Assembly: GCF_963675165.1 (NCBI RefSeq)
Contig: NC_087393.1
Location: forward strand, 4,097,502-4,161,501
From: Halichondria panicea
Lineage: Eukaryota; Porifera; Demospongiae; Suberitida; Halichondriidae
Length of the DNA: 64,000 bases
Direction of reading: 5' to 3'
Shown here piece by piece: positions 11,654 to 22,995 of this stretch. Below the pieces are notes generated by a model. That model worked only from the letters and a program-made list of their open reading frames with translations, was not told the origin of the DNA and did no database searches. Position numbers and translations under genes: made by a program. Position 1 is the stretch's first letter, and each line of letters starts with the position of its first letter.

Positions 11654-11729
11654 CCGCCACCTTAAATCTTGTGAATAAGCTGATGCTCTCTTATAGGCTC
11701 ACAGGACATCTTTCAATTCAATTCAAGCT

Positions 11730-11918
11730 ATTCAAATAATTATAATTATGTGCATGCACATGTACTACAAGTCAGCAGTGACTTCCATATATGAAAGTCA
11801 TTGCTGTGTCTGTTTAGCCCTGTTGCAATTCAAATAATTATTGTGCATTGCATATGTACCGAGCCCAGTGACTTCCATATATGGAAGTCATTGCTGTGTC
11901 TGTTTAGCCCTGTTGCAA
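11730..11918 (+). repeat. 98-bp tandem duplication next to the right transposon end
   Basis: The block ATTCAAATAATTAT..CTTCCATATATG..GTCATTGCTGTGTC occurs at 11730-11827 and 11828-11918. Each unit contains the palindrome CTTCCATATATGGAAG (one mismatch in the first unit). It may be a duplicated subterminal transposase-binding region. Confidence 0.8.
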
Positions 11919-12044
11919 GGATTCTGCAAAACCCTGTACCTGGAGGGTTGTGTTGAGGAGAAACAAGAAAAATTGGTGCCTGGGAATATACTTTTGAATT
12001 ACCAAAACGTTTTTCCCGCTCTACCATGAAATCTATACAAGACG

Positions 12045-12392
12045 GTGCATGTAATCATTTCATCGGCACGAATTGAAGTGATTAGTGCAATGTATACATA
12101 TATCCTTCAGCACCAAGAAAACCTTATCCCGGACGATTACCTCGAACTTTGTAGGCGGCTGGTAGAAAAGTATCCATGCTTTGCTGATGCGACAGACTCT
12201 GGCTTTGTAAGTGTTGTAGTGATCTTGACTCGTGCATATACACCAGTATAATTATGATAACACTGGAAAATTTATTCGCATAATTATTTAACCATCACCC
12301 CTTCTATACATATATATAGCTCTCTTGTTGGAGAGAACAACTAAAACAAAAGTTTTGAAACGGACGTCGAAAGGAAGACAAGGAAAGGGATA
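12045..12392 (+). pseudogene. Fragment of an unrecognised two-exon gene
   Basis: First piece (about 12100-12207): LIPDDYLELCRRLVEKYPCF, then a GT donor at the end of TDSGF. Second piece (12319-12392): after an AG acceptor, CWREQLKQKF and then, one frame over, ETDVERKTRKGI and a stop. The pattern (a helix ending in a KYP motif, then a W-containing basic helix) recurs in transposon-linked sponge proteins, but I cannot name the family. The frame change makes it a pseudogene or an indel error. Confidence 0.4.
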
Positions 12393-12609
12393 TAATTCCT
12401 AGACATTCGTCTGAGAGCAGTGCAGCTAACAACAAAAGTATACTTATTATAATAGTGCATGTTACAATGATTAGCCATCTGTTCTCCGGTTGCAGTTTAT
12501 AACTAATTTACACCCCGAAGGAAAGATAATTATTTACTGCACTGGCAGAGTTAGGGGTGTTATCTGGCTGTATCCAGATACTCTGGAGCACCTTGAAACA
12601 GCTGTGTCC

Positions 12610-13030
12610 CGAATAGAGAGGGGAATGGGTCACGATACCCTGCAGATCGCTAGGCGATTGGATAAGTGGCTGGATCTGTACAAGGCAAGGTTGGTCGCAC
12701 AAGGTTTCACACAGAAATAATTATGGAACTGATTTTGACGAAACATTTTGCCTGTGGTGAGGCAAAAATTACTGTCTGGAACAGAATTTGAATGAAGAGG
12801 TGTTCATGTGTCAACCTGAAAGTAGTTTGTAAACTAAAGAAAACATATCTTCGTTGTTCGAACAGAAGAAACTTAAAACAGGAAAACTGGACGTTGGTGT
12901 TTATGTAGATGACATCCTTCTAGCGGCAAATAACATATCGACAACTCCAAAATAATATAAAATAAAGTTTGATCTAGATACTTCAGTATATACATTCTCG
13001 GAATGAAGGTTGTCCAGAACACAGATAAAA
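12610..13030 (+). mobile_element. Ty1/copia reverse transcriptase remnant
   Basis: YKARLVAQGFTQK (about 12678-12717) followed, after a stop, by DFDETF matches the start of copia RT (YKARLVA.GF.Q..G.D..ETF). Downstream, about 12897-12935, VYVDDILLAAN is the RT catalytic YVDD box. Many stops and a large deletion separate them. No LTRs recognised. Confidence 0.75.
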
Positions 13031-13039
13031 AGTCCATAT

Positions 13040-14300
13040 GCCCTTGCTGCGACAAATTATGCTTACTTATTATTATTATTCTGAAAAGACAATTTATTTG
13101 TAGTTGTATTGTAGCATCACAGAAAAAAGTGATTTATACCGATAATCCTCTATAGTGCTGTTGAGAAAAAGAGTTTTGTTAAAAGAGTCGCAGCTGAGGA
13201 GGGTTGCACAAGCAAGTAGATATCTAGCACCAGACTCTGAGGGTCTAGTTTAGTGCCCTATTATGCTAGTTCCTAGAATTCTCTCAACTAGCATAATTTG
13301 CCAAGCCCTATAGTGGAAAGTTGAATTTACTTTATGCTACATGTTGGATTGAGAGAGCAACTGGTGCATGTTAAATTAAGGCCCAGTATAATATGTAAAA
13401 CGTCCATCGAGAGGTGACTTGTTAGAATATTGAGAGGATAATGGTGTTGTTTAGATATGGGATCACTCTTGTGTTGCAAGGCCCTATGTAGATCCGGTTT
13501 AACGCCGAATTTGTGTTGATGTCCGGCTCTTCTTGCACATGCCGGCTGTCCAATCCACCCGAGACTTTCCTCACCACAGGACTATCTTATGTACTATTAT
13601 AAACGGGTATTAATTTTAGCGAATTTGTAATTAACGCTAAATTAAGGACGCGCTAATAACAAAACACATTAAAATCTAAAATAAATAAAAAAGTTGTTTT
13701 TTAACTCCAAACTTTCCATTATACAGTGGAACCTCTGTTACAACTACCTCTGAATAAAGGCCAGTTGCTAAATTACATGTCAAGTACTCATGGTATAAAT
13801 AATTTTGTGGAATTGATGTGAAATCGCATGTTTTCTTTCTGCAACAAGTTATTCCCTCGCTCAAATACACTCCCAAAGACTGAGTATTTGATGCCATGCT
13901 GTATATTTATTATAGAAAGGAGCAAATAATAAAGTTGTAAAATATGCAATAACAAAACAAGATTGAGTATTGTATTATAGCGACATGACAAAGGAGCAAA
14001 CATATCAAATATGTTATGTAGATAACAAAACACATAGCGCTACGTATTAGTTATTGCATGGTTTCGAGTGCACAGTGCTTAACAGACTTGAATCAATGGT
14101 ACTATTTTCGATTGGATCGTGTATCTGGAAGAAGAAAAGTACATGTCATGTATAAAGAATTTCGGATGTGAAACCGCATGTTTTCTTTCTGCAAGAAGTT
14201 TGTGGTAGGATGGGGTCCGATAAGGTAGAATGTGGTTGTGGTAACTAAGATATACGACAATTAAGGTAGGTGTAGAGGATGTATGATAGGGTACGATAAG
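13040..14300. other. AT-rich stretch, no gene seen
   Basis: Short open frames only. The segment AATCGCATGTTTTCTTTCTG occurs at about 13820 and, as ACCGCATGTTTTCTTTCTG, at 14172, a dispersed repeat. The end (14200-14320) is rich in GGTA/GATAAGGTA-type sequence. Nothing else recognised. Confidence 0.4.
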
Positions 14301-14309
14301 GTATAGACA

Positions 14310-15240
14310 AGTACGGTGGTTGTGCTGTTACGGTTGCGACAGGAGAATCAGGGACTGGCAAATCGACTGCTATAAAGGCAGCACTTGCACTCTTTGGTTG
14401 TGCTCATAATGGAATTTGTTCCAAGGGGACGAATGCTGGCATGCTAGAGCGATTATCCAGATCCACCTTGCCGTATGGCATAGACGATCCTACAAAAAGT
14501 AGGGGGTCACGATCGAACCAATTGGATTTAGGGGAGCTGTGTATCGACCTCTACAATGGGCAGAAAACCATAAATCTGAGAAGCGGTGCACGCAAGCCAT
14601 TCAGCATTCCCATTGTCGCTACAAACTTTGGAGCAGACGAGATGGACAGGTGGGTGCCAATTGATTATAGTTGCAGGCATGCACTGTTATTATTAATTGT
14701 CGTCATTATAGTAAATGCATGCAGTGTCATGCACTCTTGGTTATACAACAGCTATTTACACTATATATACATGCAGAGTGCTATCCAGAGTACTCCTGAT
14801 CCCATTTGAGCTCCCCTCTTGTGGGCCAGTAACGGCAGAGGAATGCACTGTGTACGGGGATTTCCAGAGAGCTTGTGAAAGTGGGAAGTACTCATCCCTT
14901 GTCGGATGGATCATCAAACAGGGTAAGACAATGCTGGAAAGTGGTGAAGAGAGAATCCAGGAGATCAGGGAAGTGAGTCCCACTCTATGGTCTCCCGTAA
15001 TGTTTTGAGCTGGGCAATCTCCTTCTACTTTCTGGAGAAGGTATACATGTATATATGTTGCACGTGCACTTGTAAGAATTTTAGCAATGTACTCAGTGCA
15101 TGCATGGCCCTTTTTAATTTATTACGTGTCAGTTAATCATCATGACAATTAATATGCAGTTTATCAACATGGTGTATGAAAGTGATACAAATGAGCTGCA
15201 GAAAGAAGAGGATGGTGATGAAGAATGCAACAAGGTACTT
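14310..15240 (+). pseudogene. P-loop NTPase-like gene, copy 2 (partial)
   Basis: Paralogue of the gene at 2830-5463. Pieces in order: GCAVTVATGESGTGKSTAIK (canonical Walker A GESGTGKST, about 14315-14393); SKGTNAGMLERLSRS, LPYGIDDPTKSRGS, LCIDLYNGQKTINLRSG, FSIPIVATNFGADEMDR (about 14398-14650); RVLLIPFELPSCGPVTAEE and SSLVGWIIKQG (about 14779-14985); then, one frame over, VLSWAISFYFLEK ending at a GT donor near 15043; and FINMVYESDTNELQKEEDGD (15161-15235). The conserved order with copy 1 (ERS..LP.G.DDP, D.H/YNG, IP.VA.NF, F.LP..GP, WAI..YF) defines one family. One frame change near 14970; no clear 3' end. Confidence 0.55.
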
Positions 15241-15443
15241 TCTAATGTGTTATAAGTTGTAGGTGCGCTTTAAAATTAAAACACATGCATCATTGTCAGC
15301 CTGCGTGGATACTTAATGATCAAAATATGCATGCATGGTATATATACTCGTGCCGTACTCCAGTATTATTCATGCAGGCCGAGTGTGTTATAGTACTATT
15401 GTTGCTGAGGCGATGCACTTCATTGCATGTACACAAAGCATCA

Positions 15444-15509
15444 AAAAGAGTTCAATCAACAGCCAAATCACAAACAAAAAGAGTTCAATCAACAGCCAAA
15501 TCACAAACT
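15444..15509 (+). repeat. 33-bp tandem duplication
   Basis: Two exact head-to-tail copies of a 33-base unit starting AAAAAGAGTTCAATCAACAG. It lies downstream of NTPase copy 2. Confidence 0.85.
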
Positions 15510-15822
15510 TCGTGCTCAGCCTCAAGTTTCTTCGAAACAGTGCAGAGCATCTGCTTGGTCACAGCTATACACTGCAAAAACACGAGGTATGCACATGCAT
15601 GCACGAGTTATAATGTATTATGCATGCATGTATATAGGCTCCGAGTATAGGATAGCTGAACAATCCAGTGTATAGAACGAAAAAGGTTGTAGTAGGATGG
15701 GTAGGATGGATGAACAATCCAGTGTAGGACGTGGTAGGATGTTGTCGTACATCTTATGTATATAGAGTAATAGATATGCTTACCAGACATTATTGTATTT
15801 ATTATTTAGGACAAGATGACTG

Positions 15823-16060
15823 CAATCAAAATGTGCTGCTGTGCGCTCTTTCGTCAAAAAGGAAACGTGTGATATGCTGTCATTAACAGTAGTGTGTTGT
15901 AATAATCCGTATAACAATTGTTATTATAAATATAGTCGCTGTTATATATGTGTTTTTGCAATCAAAATGTGCTGCTGTGCGCTCTTTCGTCAAAAAGGAA
16001 ATGTGTGATATGCTGTCATTAACAGTAGTGTGTTATAATAATCCGTATAACAATTGTTGT
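15823..16060 (+). repeat. ~136-bp period direct duplication
   Basis: A ~100-base block starting GCAATCAAAATGTGCTGCTG occurs at 15823 and 15959 with two or three changes. The spacer ATAAATATAGTCGCTGTTAT also recurs at about 17804, so this is a dispersed repeat. Confidence 0.85.
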
Positions 16061-16123
16061 ACTATGGTTGCACCAAAGATCAAAGGCTTCAGTTGTAGTT
16101 TATACTACTTATACAACCTGTCT

Positions 16124-16189
16124 GACCACAGCCATGGTATATGGCAGTTATACCCTAGTGTATAACTGCCATATACCATGGCTGTGGTC
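16124..16189. repeat. Perfect 30-bp-arm hairpin
   Basis: Arms 16124-16153 and 16160-16189 (GACCACAGCC..AGTTATAC) are exact reverse complements with loop CCTAGT. Confidence 0.95.
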
Positions 16190-16710
16190 AAACTACATGT
16201 ACAGCTAGAACTGAATACAGTATCCCACCTTTGCAACAAAATCGACACACTGTTTCAATTAAAACAATGACACACTACTCAATTCAATCAATATTAGCAA
16301 TATTAGAGTTAGAGAGAATTCAATACAAAACAGACTACTAATGATTTTAGTCAACATAAAAAGAGCCAAGTTTGAGCGATGAATAGTTCCAAAAAGGAGG
16401 CAAATTTCGAAGAACTCCGTGATCGTGAATCGAACGATACTGGTTTGTTTGTGTTGCTTTTTTTCAACTTTCAACATTGGTTGTCACAACCTGCTTATTA
16501 CATTGCTGCATGGGACCAGGAGCAGTAAGAAGGGTCCAGACTGCCAAGTGTTTCTCAGACTAAAGAGACTGCACTGCACTGGGCCAGTACAGTAGGCTTG
16601 TGGAATGATATTTTGGGGTACATTTGCACTCTTTGTAGACAAGTAGCACCAGTGTACTTTCTTGAAGTGCCTTCTATAAAGATGCAGAAACACAGCCTTC
16701 ACAATTGCTT

Positions 16711-17493
16711 GCTTGAATCAGAGATACAAAAGATAGGGGATTGGAAACGACCGCCCACGCCCTATGTAAAAGGACTGACATCCGGTGAAGCACTCCGTGT
16801 AATTATTGCGCTCGCAAATAATTACATGGAAAAGTTTTATATCCCTGGTTTCTAGCTCTCCTATCCACTAGAGATCACTCAGGGCCTGGGAGATACTTGA
16901 GAGAAGTAAGCTTATACCACTGACAAGCTCTAAGTCCGTTGTCTTTACTCTGTTTCCAATTTTTTTGAGTTTAGCTTGAATTACTCTATGTCAACTTTTC
17001 TCTGTCCCTCCTGTGAAGTCAAAACAGCAAAGGACATTGCTTGACTTGGTTATTATGTATCTAAGTGCTACATAGAATGGCTTCATGCTATAGATAAGCT
17101 GTACTGTTCATAAACGTTTGCAGTATAGTCCTTCAAACTGCTTTAGTATACTTTTAGACACGCCACGGGCCTGTCCCTCCTACGACTTCATAGTAAAGGC
17201 TATTTCTTCTTGCATAGCATTTATTTGTCTAGTAATAGTGGCTGCATGGCTTAGTCGACTTTTTAGAGCTAAATTCTCTTTACTTTTTAGAAAAATCAAC
17301 ATTAAAAATGATCAATTTCACTGTTTCTATGTACAGCACATTGTAGAGCAGTCAAGACTGGTAATGAGCATGCTGACTATAAATATAATCCTTTGTAGTT
17401 TTAGCCACGCCCTATAACGCGGAATGCTTCACGCAAAAATTTTGTAAAAATTTCGTTTCCAATCCCCTTTCTTTTGTATCTCTGCTTGAATCA
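16711..17493. mobile_element. Foldback element with GGGGATTGGAAACG ends
   Basis: The left end GGGGATTGGAAACGA (16736) and right end CGTTTCCAATCCCC (to 17467) are inverted. The inversion continues outward as CTTGAATCAGAGATACAAAAG and its complement (16711-16735 and 17468-17493), and inward through GGGCGTGG-like sequence. The interior has short frames without domains. The same end motif recurs at 57.4, 60.0, 62.1 and 62.6 kb. Confidence 0.6.
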
Positions 17494-17658
17494 TAGACGC
17501 TTGCTTGAATCAGCCATCGCTTTTTAAAAAAATAGCAAATTCATTGCATAGCTATAGCAACAGTGACGTCAAACAGTAGTTATAAGCATATTCATTGAAG
17601 AAGCATGACAGGAAGTAGCTAAACATAGTAGTACAGTTCTAAACATAGTACAAGCCAG

Positions 17659-17792
17659 TTAAACTATGGCCTCTCGTGGTATATTTGCTTTACACGCTCG
17701 AGTAATCAGATAAACCAACTCGGCTGCGCCTCGTGGTTTATCAGATTACTCTCGCGTGTAAATCAAATATACCACTCGAGGCCATTGTTTAA
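17659..17792. repeat. Long imperfect hairpin
   Basis: Left arm TTAAACTATGGCCTC..TGGTATATTTG..TTTACACG..GAGTAATC..GATAAACCA pairs with the right arm, which ends TATACCACTCGAGGCCATTG. Arms are ~60 bases with a few mismatches, loop about 15 bases. Confidence 0.8.
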
Positions 17793-17981
17793 CTATAACT
17801 TATTATAAATATAGTCGCTGTTATATATGTGTTTTTGATTTGTGTTAAATGTACAGTCATTTCGTTGAAATTGCAATTTAAAATCAACACCAAACTAAAT
17901 AACATAGAGCAACTACACTATAAAAGTAATCTTACCGTCCTGAAAATAACCCAAGTTACGAGGTGCACATGCACATAGACA

Positions 17982-18141
17982 ACCATTTTTAGTGTGCTTG
18001 AAGGCACTGTATGCATGTGCTAGACAACACATTTACCATTTTTAGTGTGCTTGAAGGCACTGTATGCATGTGCTAGACAACACATTCACCATTATTAGTG
18101 TGCTTCAAGGCACTGTATGCATGGGCTAGATAACACACTTG
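17982..18141 (+). repeat. 53-bp tandem repeat, three copies
   Basis: Units start at 17982, 18035 and 18088 (ACCATTTTTAGTGTGCTTGA..). The third has diverged at about six positions. It is followed by three GTGTTNNNNAACAC palindromes (18155-18245). Confidence 0.9.
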
Positions 18142-18859
18142 CCAATGTGTTCAGCAACACACAACAGCTATGTGTTACGAAACACCTTTAGGGGTGTCAA
18201 ATTTAAACAGTTATCCCAACATCCCAAAAGTGTGTTCCAGAACACATCATTTTTAACAGTGTATACCCCGTCCTATCCTATCCTACTACAAACATCTACC
18301 CTATCATACATCCTACCATGTCCTACACGCTGAGGAGGCAGATGTCAACCATTAGGTCAAGAACATGTGAAGAATAGGGTAAGATTTTCATGGTGCTTGT
18401 TGAAACACCCTTGCTACCTCGTGGCCTCAGTCTACAGTTCGACACGTCATGGCATCTCCTGGAATCAGTAGCGGACCCCCAACGCTATAAAGGCTTCTTA
18501 GCAGCCTGGATCTCACTCTACTATACTAAGAATTTTTAGTATAGCTGCAACAGAAGGCCCTCACTAGTACTGGTGCCCCGGTGACTGGCCATAGATCGTA
18601 TCAGGACTGATTTTGCACGAACTAATTAAACGTGTGACCAAGTTCCGTGGCAGTCCACTACAACCCAGCTCAGAAATGAGCTTGGCGCTGGCCCCTACTG
18701 TCGGACACAATCACAGGGAGGGGAAAAGCTGCTCACGAGAAAATACGCCCCCAGCCAAAGGGGTGCAGTCCTCCGATGGACCGCTTATAAGTATTGTATC
18801 TCTATCATACCGGAAATTACCGGCTACAAAATAAATTCAAAATTTGCAAACAACTACTA

Positions 18860-18985
18860 TAGCATTACCACATCTGGTATACGTGAGCAAAGTTCTAGCA
18901 GAAGCCAGCTCGGCGTTGATTAAGCATTACCACATCTGGTATACATGAGCAAAGTTCTAAGAAACCAGCTCGGCAGTGATGAAGC
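18860..18985 (+). repeat. 62-bp tandem duplication
   Basis: GCATTACCACATCTGGTATA..CCAGCTCGGC occurs at about 18862 and 18924, the second with small deletions. The surrounding 18250-18860 has no recognisable gene. Confidence 0.85.
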
Positions 18986-19185
18986 TGAGAAGCGTCTGCC
19001 TGCATGGCGTTGATTTAAGACTGGTTATGTGTACTGGTTATGGAGTACACTGTTACACTAGCCTCAGCTTTGGTAATAACACTTTATTGATCTCAGTATA
19101 GATAGATGTATGCATGTCATATTGTGTCCTCATAATTATACATACCATCGACCCCAATCAAAACCACCATCGCCGGACCCCCCAG

Positions 19186-20850
19186 TTGTGTATATAATTA
19201 TTATGTGTGCATAATTTTATTAGGGTACCTGCACTACATAGAACACAAACACAACAAGATAAAGAACACATCTCGCCTCTGCTCTCAAAGAAGGAAAGAA
19301 TTTTCCCACCAGTTCCTCCTCGTAAGCCTTTCATTCAAGTAATCCATGCTGATGAGTGCCATTAGATAATTGTGAACCTCGTGTATACTGTTTCCCTTTT
19401 TCTACTGAGATACTATGAAGGAAGTTAAAATGTGGCTGGATGACATTGAAATTATGTATAATCCAACACTTTGGTGTGATGGAAGTGTGGAAAAGCGTGA
19501 TAGCCGAACGCCAGGAGCAAGAAGACGTTGAAGCCAAGTCGAGCATTAAATTACAAATAAAATAAATAAAAGTATGCATGACACCCTATACTGTACTTCA
19601 AGCAGGAGGAGGTTGAAGACAGTGACCTATACTATATACAATTGCTGAGAACTGATCAAGCCTGTCATTGTTATACTCGTGTCTGGTGAAGGAACTGGTT
19701 GAGCAGGACAAAGTTGACTCGTATCTGGTGCGTCAACGAGAGACCAAAGCAAAGCGATAAATTGTTGTACATTTATAATGACTCAGCGATGACTCAGATG
19801 TGAGTTATGCTGATGATATTCCATGCACATAGGATCATCCCTGTTCCAATCGTCATACTAACCACCAACGAAGAGGACATTGTTTATAGGCCAATGAGGA
19901 AACCAGCAGTTACAGTACGTGAACTGAAGAAGCCTCGCTGGGGCAACACTTCTAAAGTAAGTTGTGTGTATATAATTATTATGTGCATGTGCATAATTTT
20001 ATTAGGGTACTTGCACTACATAGAACACAAACACAACAAGATAATTTATAAGCATCTTGTGAATCTCTTGTGAATCTCATGTATATATATACAGTTTCCC
20101 TTTTTCTACTGAGACACTATAATTATGAAGGAAGTTAAAATGTGGCTGGACGACATTGAAATAATAATCCCAAATGGGAAAACAATAACACTTTGGTGTG
20201 ATGGAAGGATGGAAAAGAGCGTTGAAGAGAGACCATGCAGGAAAGAGAAAGCGTGCATGATAGTGAAAATGCCGAACGCCAGGAGCAAGAAGACGTTGAA
20301 GCCAATTAAGTCGAGCATTAAATTACAAATAAAATTTAAAAAAGTGTCTACTTCATGCAGGAGGAGGTTGAGACGTTAAAGACAGTGACCTATACTATAT
20401 ACAATTGCCGAGAACTGATCAAGCCTGTCATTCATGTCTGGTGAAGGAATTGGTTGAGCAGTACAAAGTTGACTCGTAAAACAGATGGAAAAGGAACTAG
20501 TCAACTTGATCCATCAACAGGTCTGTGAGGACAAAATCTTAGTATCTGGTGCGTCAACAAGACCAAAGCAAAGCAAAGCGGTATTTTTATAATGACCCAT
20601 GCAGTGATGACTCAGATGCAAGTTATGCTGATGATATTCCACACAGGATTGTCCCTGTTCCAATCGTCATACCAACTACCAAAGAAGAGGACATTGTTTA
20701 CAGGCTAATGAGGAAACCCATGAAGAGCAGTTATATACAGTACGTGAACTGAAGAAGCCTCGCTGGAGCAACACTTCTAAAGTGTGTGTATATAATTATT
20801 AAGTGTGCATATAATTTTATTATGTACCTGCACTACTTATTGCCAATGCA
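19186..20850 (+). repeat. ~0.8-kb tandem array carrying accessory-ORF remnants
   Basis: The block beginning GTGTGTATATAATTATTA.. and GGTACCTGCACTACATAGAA starts at about 19186, 19964 and 20783, giving two full units and a stub. Each unit holds a decayed relative of the transposon accessory ORF: KEVKMWLDDIE and TLWCDG, at about 19416 and 20125. Further on each has SDASYADDIPHRIVPVPIV and TTKEEDIVYRLMRKP (about 19780-19920 and 20600-20730), ending VRELKKPRW.NTSK. Unit 1 has more stops; unit 2 keeps longer frames. No transposase or terminal repeats are attached. Confidence 0.7.
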
Positions 20851-20859
20851 GTGAGTGGG

Positions 20860-21774
20860 CAGATCAAAGCAATCCAGTGCTCTGTATATGGCATGTTGCA
20901 TCACTACCATAATAGCAATCATAATTATATTGCACTGCATTATATGTATGGAATTAAAAGTTGCAAAAAAATAGCCAGGAGGTTTCAGCCTGCATGGTTA
21001 TTAAGGTTGCAACAAGGTGGTTTCAACCTATATATAGTTCAACAGTGAAATCCATGAAAGCACCGTGGGTGCTGATGCCTCGGTGCAGGTGCAAGCTACA
21101 TAACATAAAATGAGCATTTTGCACCAATTAATTTGCTGCATGCAGGAAAAATTCAGTCACAGGGAAACTCGAAGAGTGCATGGGTAATGATGGACCTGAT
21201 GTTGTTACAAACGATTGATGCCAAAAGTGCTCTACGTTCTATTGCTAAGCATAATTATACATAATTGTATTTATGCAGATTCGCCCACTCCCTGCCAAAA
21301 AGCATGAAAAATTAGTGTGGTTACATATAAACTCATGAAAAAGGTGCGTGGTTACATGTGTCCGCCATTTTTGAGTGGCAAAAAATACCTTGATACATTG
21401 ACTAAATGCTAAAAAAGTTGAGCTACGGTTAGAGCTGCTACACTGTTGGTATAGTGCAATCAGACACTCTAAAGGATCAAGACTACAGTATATATAGCGG
21501 CCAAAAAAAGTACCCGTTCCGTTTACATAGTACGTCCGTAATACGCTGATACGGCGCAAAATAAACGCTGAAAATACTCTTACGGTATGCAAATTTTTGA
21601 ATAGTGAACTTGACAAAGCAAAATGAAAGGTAAAGGGTACAAAAATAAAATGGAAGGGTACATACAAAGGTTTAGTTTGTTGGTGGGGGTGGGCCTCCGA
21701 CATCACCAGGTCGATAGCCCCAGATCTGAAGGGGTGTCCACATGATGATCTGGACCCTCTAATAGCTTGAATGG
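20860..21774. other. Non-coding stretch with repeat traces
   Basis: No gene recognised. 21048-21092 contains GCACC..GGGTGCTGATGCCTCGGTG, a complement of the motif near 41462 and 51774. 21494-21560 (AAAAAAAGTACCCGTTCCGT..) is an imperfect inverted match to 23470-23540. Confidence 0.4.
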
Positions 21775-22152
21775 ATGAGCGAAGCTAGGAGGGAAAAGGT
21801 TAGCTGGCAACAGAGCCAGCATAGTGTGCTGCTGTACGATTGGATAGACCAGTCTAAATTAATAACTGTTGAGAATGTGATGGCCAAATACTCAAACATG
21901 CGGGGCGAATCGAAGGCGGAGAGATTGGCATGTAAAGTGGCAAAGGAGGCTTTATTTGACCCAGACGTGATGAAATTATGTACCCCAATTGGGTCGAGGG
22001 ACAAGCCTGGGCTTCCAGCAAAGAAGTTTGGTGAGGCTACCGTCACCCAATTTCCGCAATACTGGAAAAATCCGATCGAGTTCGAAGGGACATGGAAAAA
22101 ATGTGTTGAAGCGGTACAGCAATGCTGCAAGCGCTTGGGCAAAGAAAAATAG
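21775..22152 (+). CDS. Uncharacterised 125-residue protein
   Basis: Intact frame from ATG 21775. Contains AERLACKVAKEALFDPDVMK, LCTPIGSRDKPGLPAKKFGE, TQFPQYWKNPIEFEGTWKK and CVEAVQQCCKRLGKEK. I recall similar modules (A..VA.EA.FG..V...CTP.G....PALP, FP.YW, W..C..AI.QACK.LR) as C-terminal parts of transposon-linked proteins in sponges and cnidarians, but cannot name the family. It may be only the last exon of a longer gene; no upstream partner was found. Confidence 0.45.
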   Translation: MSEARREKVSWQQSQHSVLLYDWIDQSKLITVENVMAKYSNMRGESKAERLACKVAKEALFDPDVMKLCTPIGSRDKPGLPAKKFGEATVTQFPQYWKNPIEFEGTWKKCVEAVQQCCKRLGKEK

Positions 22153-22379
22153 GTTGCACGTCTTGAGTTTAGACTGATGTACGTAGCTGTTACACATATT
22201 TATTCATCTCTATACATCTACATGCATACAAAATAATTATAATAATTAATTGTAATGTGCTGTATAAATTCCTTTCTTTGTATTACTTTTCTCAGGTGTC
22301 TGATGTACCGGGTGTATTTAGCAACATCAACAGCCGCCCAAAATGCTATTATACCTGCGGTGAGGATAATACGTGTCAG

Positions 22380-22995
22380 ACAGCGTACTTCCAAAAAATG
22401 TTCCTATGCCAACTAATCAGTAGTACATGTACATAATGTAGCCTAAGTGCACAATTTTTATACATAGATAACCTTGTACCTTGGCTTATTCTTTGGTCGC
22501 TGACCAATCTTCCTGCAAGAAAAGTGCAGGTGTGTTTCCAATTGGACCGTTGTTTCATCAGTCCAAACTACATCAAGAAATCCCGTTTCAGCTTCGTGCA
22601 GAGATTGATGTGCCTATTCCAATCTTTTTGTTTTATTGACATGTCTGATCAATTAACAATAGGAGCTGCCACGAAAGGTCCATCCTAGAGCGGTTCTGCA
22701 GCGCAAAATAGTTCTCGAGGATAGTGAGTAACCCTTGCGAGTTAAGAGAGCATAATTATAACTGGTGAGCAGTGGTTTCATCATCCAAGTCCATCTGTTC
22801 GTCAACAATTTTCTCTATTTCTTCCGTAATTTTAGATGGCCGACTACTTCCTGGCTTCCTAGCTATTGTACTTTTGTGCGGATAGTGCAGAATGAACTTA
22901 TAAATACCACTTCTGCTGGCACTCATTCCTTCTTGCTTCAAGATCTCGAGAATAGTGGATGGTTGGTTTGTTGCCGTGATTGCATGTGCAAGCAT
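22380..22995 (-). pseudogene. Tc1-like transposase N-terminal half, decayed
   Basis: From 22995 downwards: STILEILKQEGMSASRSGIY and KPGSSRPSKITEE then MDLDDETTAHQL are the paired-like HTH region of Tc1-type transposases. After frame changes the homology continues (about 22700-22440): VNKTKRLEW-like, AETGF, VVWTDETTVQLETHLHF (catalytic Asp) and CRKIGQRPKNKP. The C-terminal catalytic half is not found. Several indels; dead. Confidence 0.75.

Larger units (their letters stand above)
9451..11936. mobile_element. Two-gene Tc1/mariner-like transposon, 2.49 kb
   Basis: Terminal inverted repeats begin CAGGGTTTTGCAGAAT, continue CTTGCAACAGG and end with GCAATGACTTCCATATATGG (left from 9451; right to 11936). 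A TA dinucleotide lies outside each end (9449-9450 and 11937-11938), as expected for Tc1/mariner insertion. It carries an accessory ORF on the plus strand (9677-10480) and a DD34E transposase on the minus strand (11653-10726), arranged tail to tail. The transposase has an in-frame stop and a frame change, so this copy is probably no longer autonomous. The 3' side near the right end is locally duplicated (11730-11918). Confidence 0.85.

Noticed and set aside
21245..21706. 153-codon minus-strand frame
   Set aside because: Starts and stops in repeat-derived DNA, composition unlike neighbours' proteins, no motif recognised.
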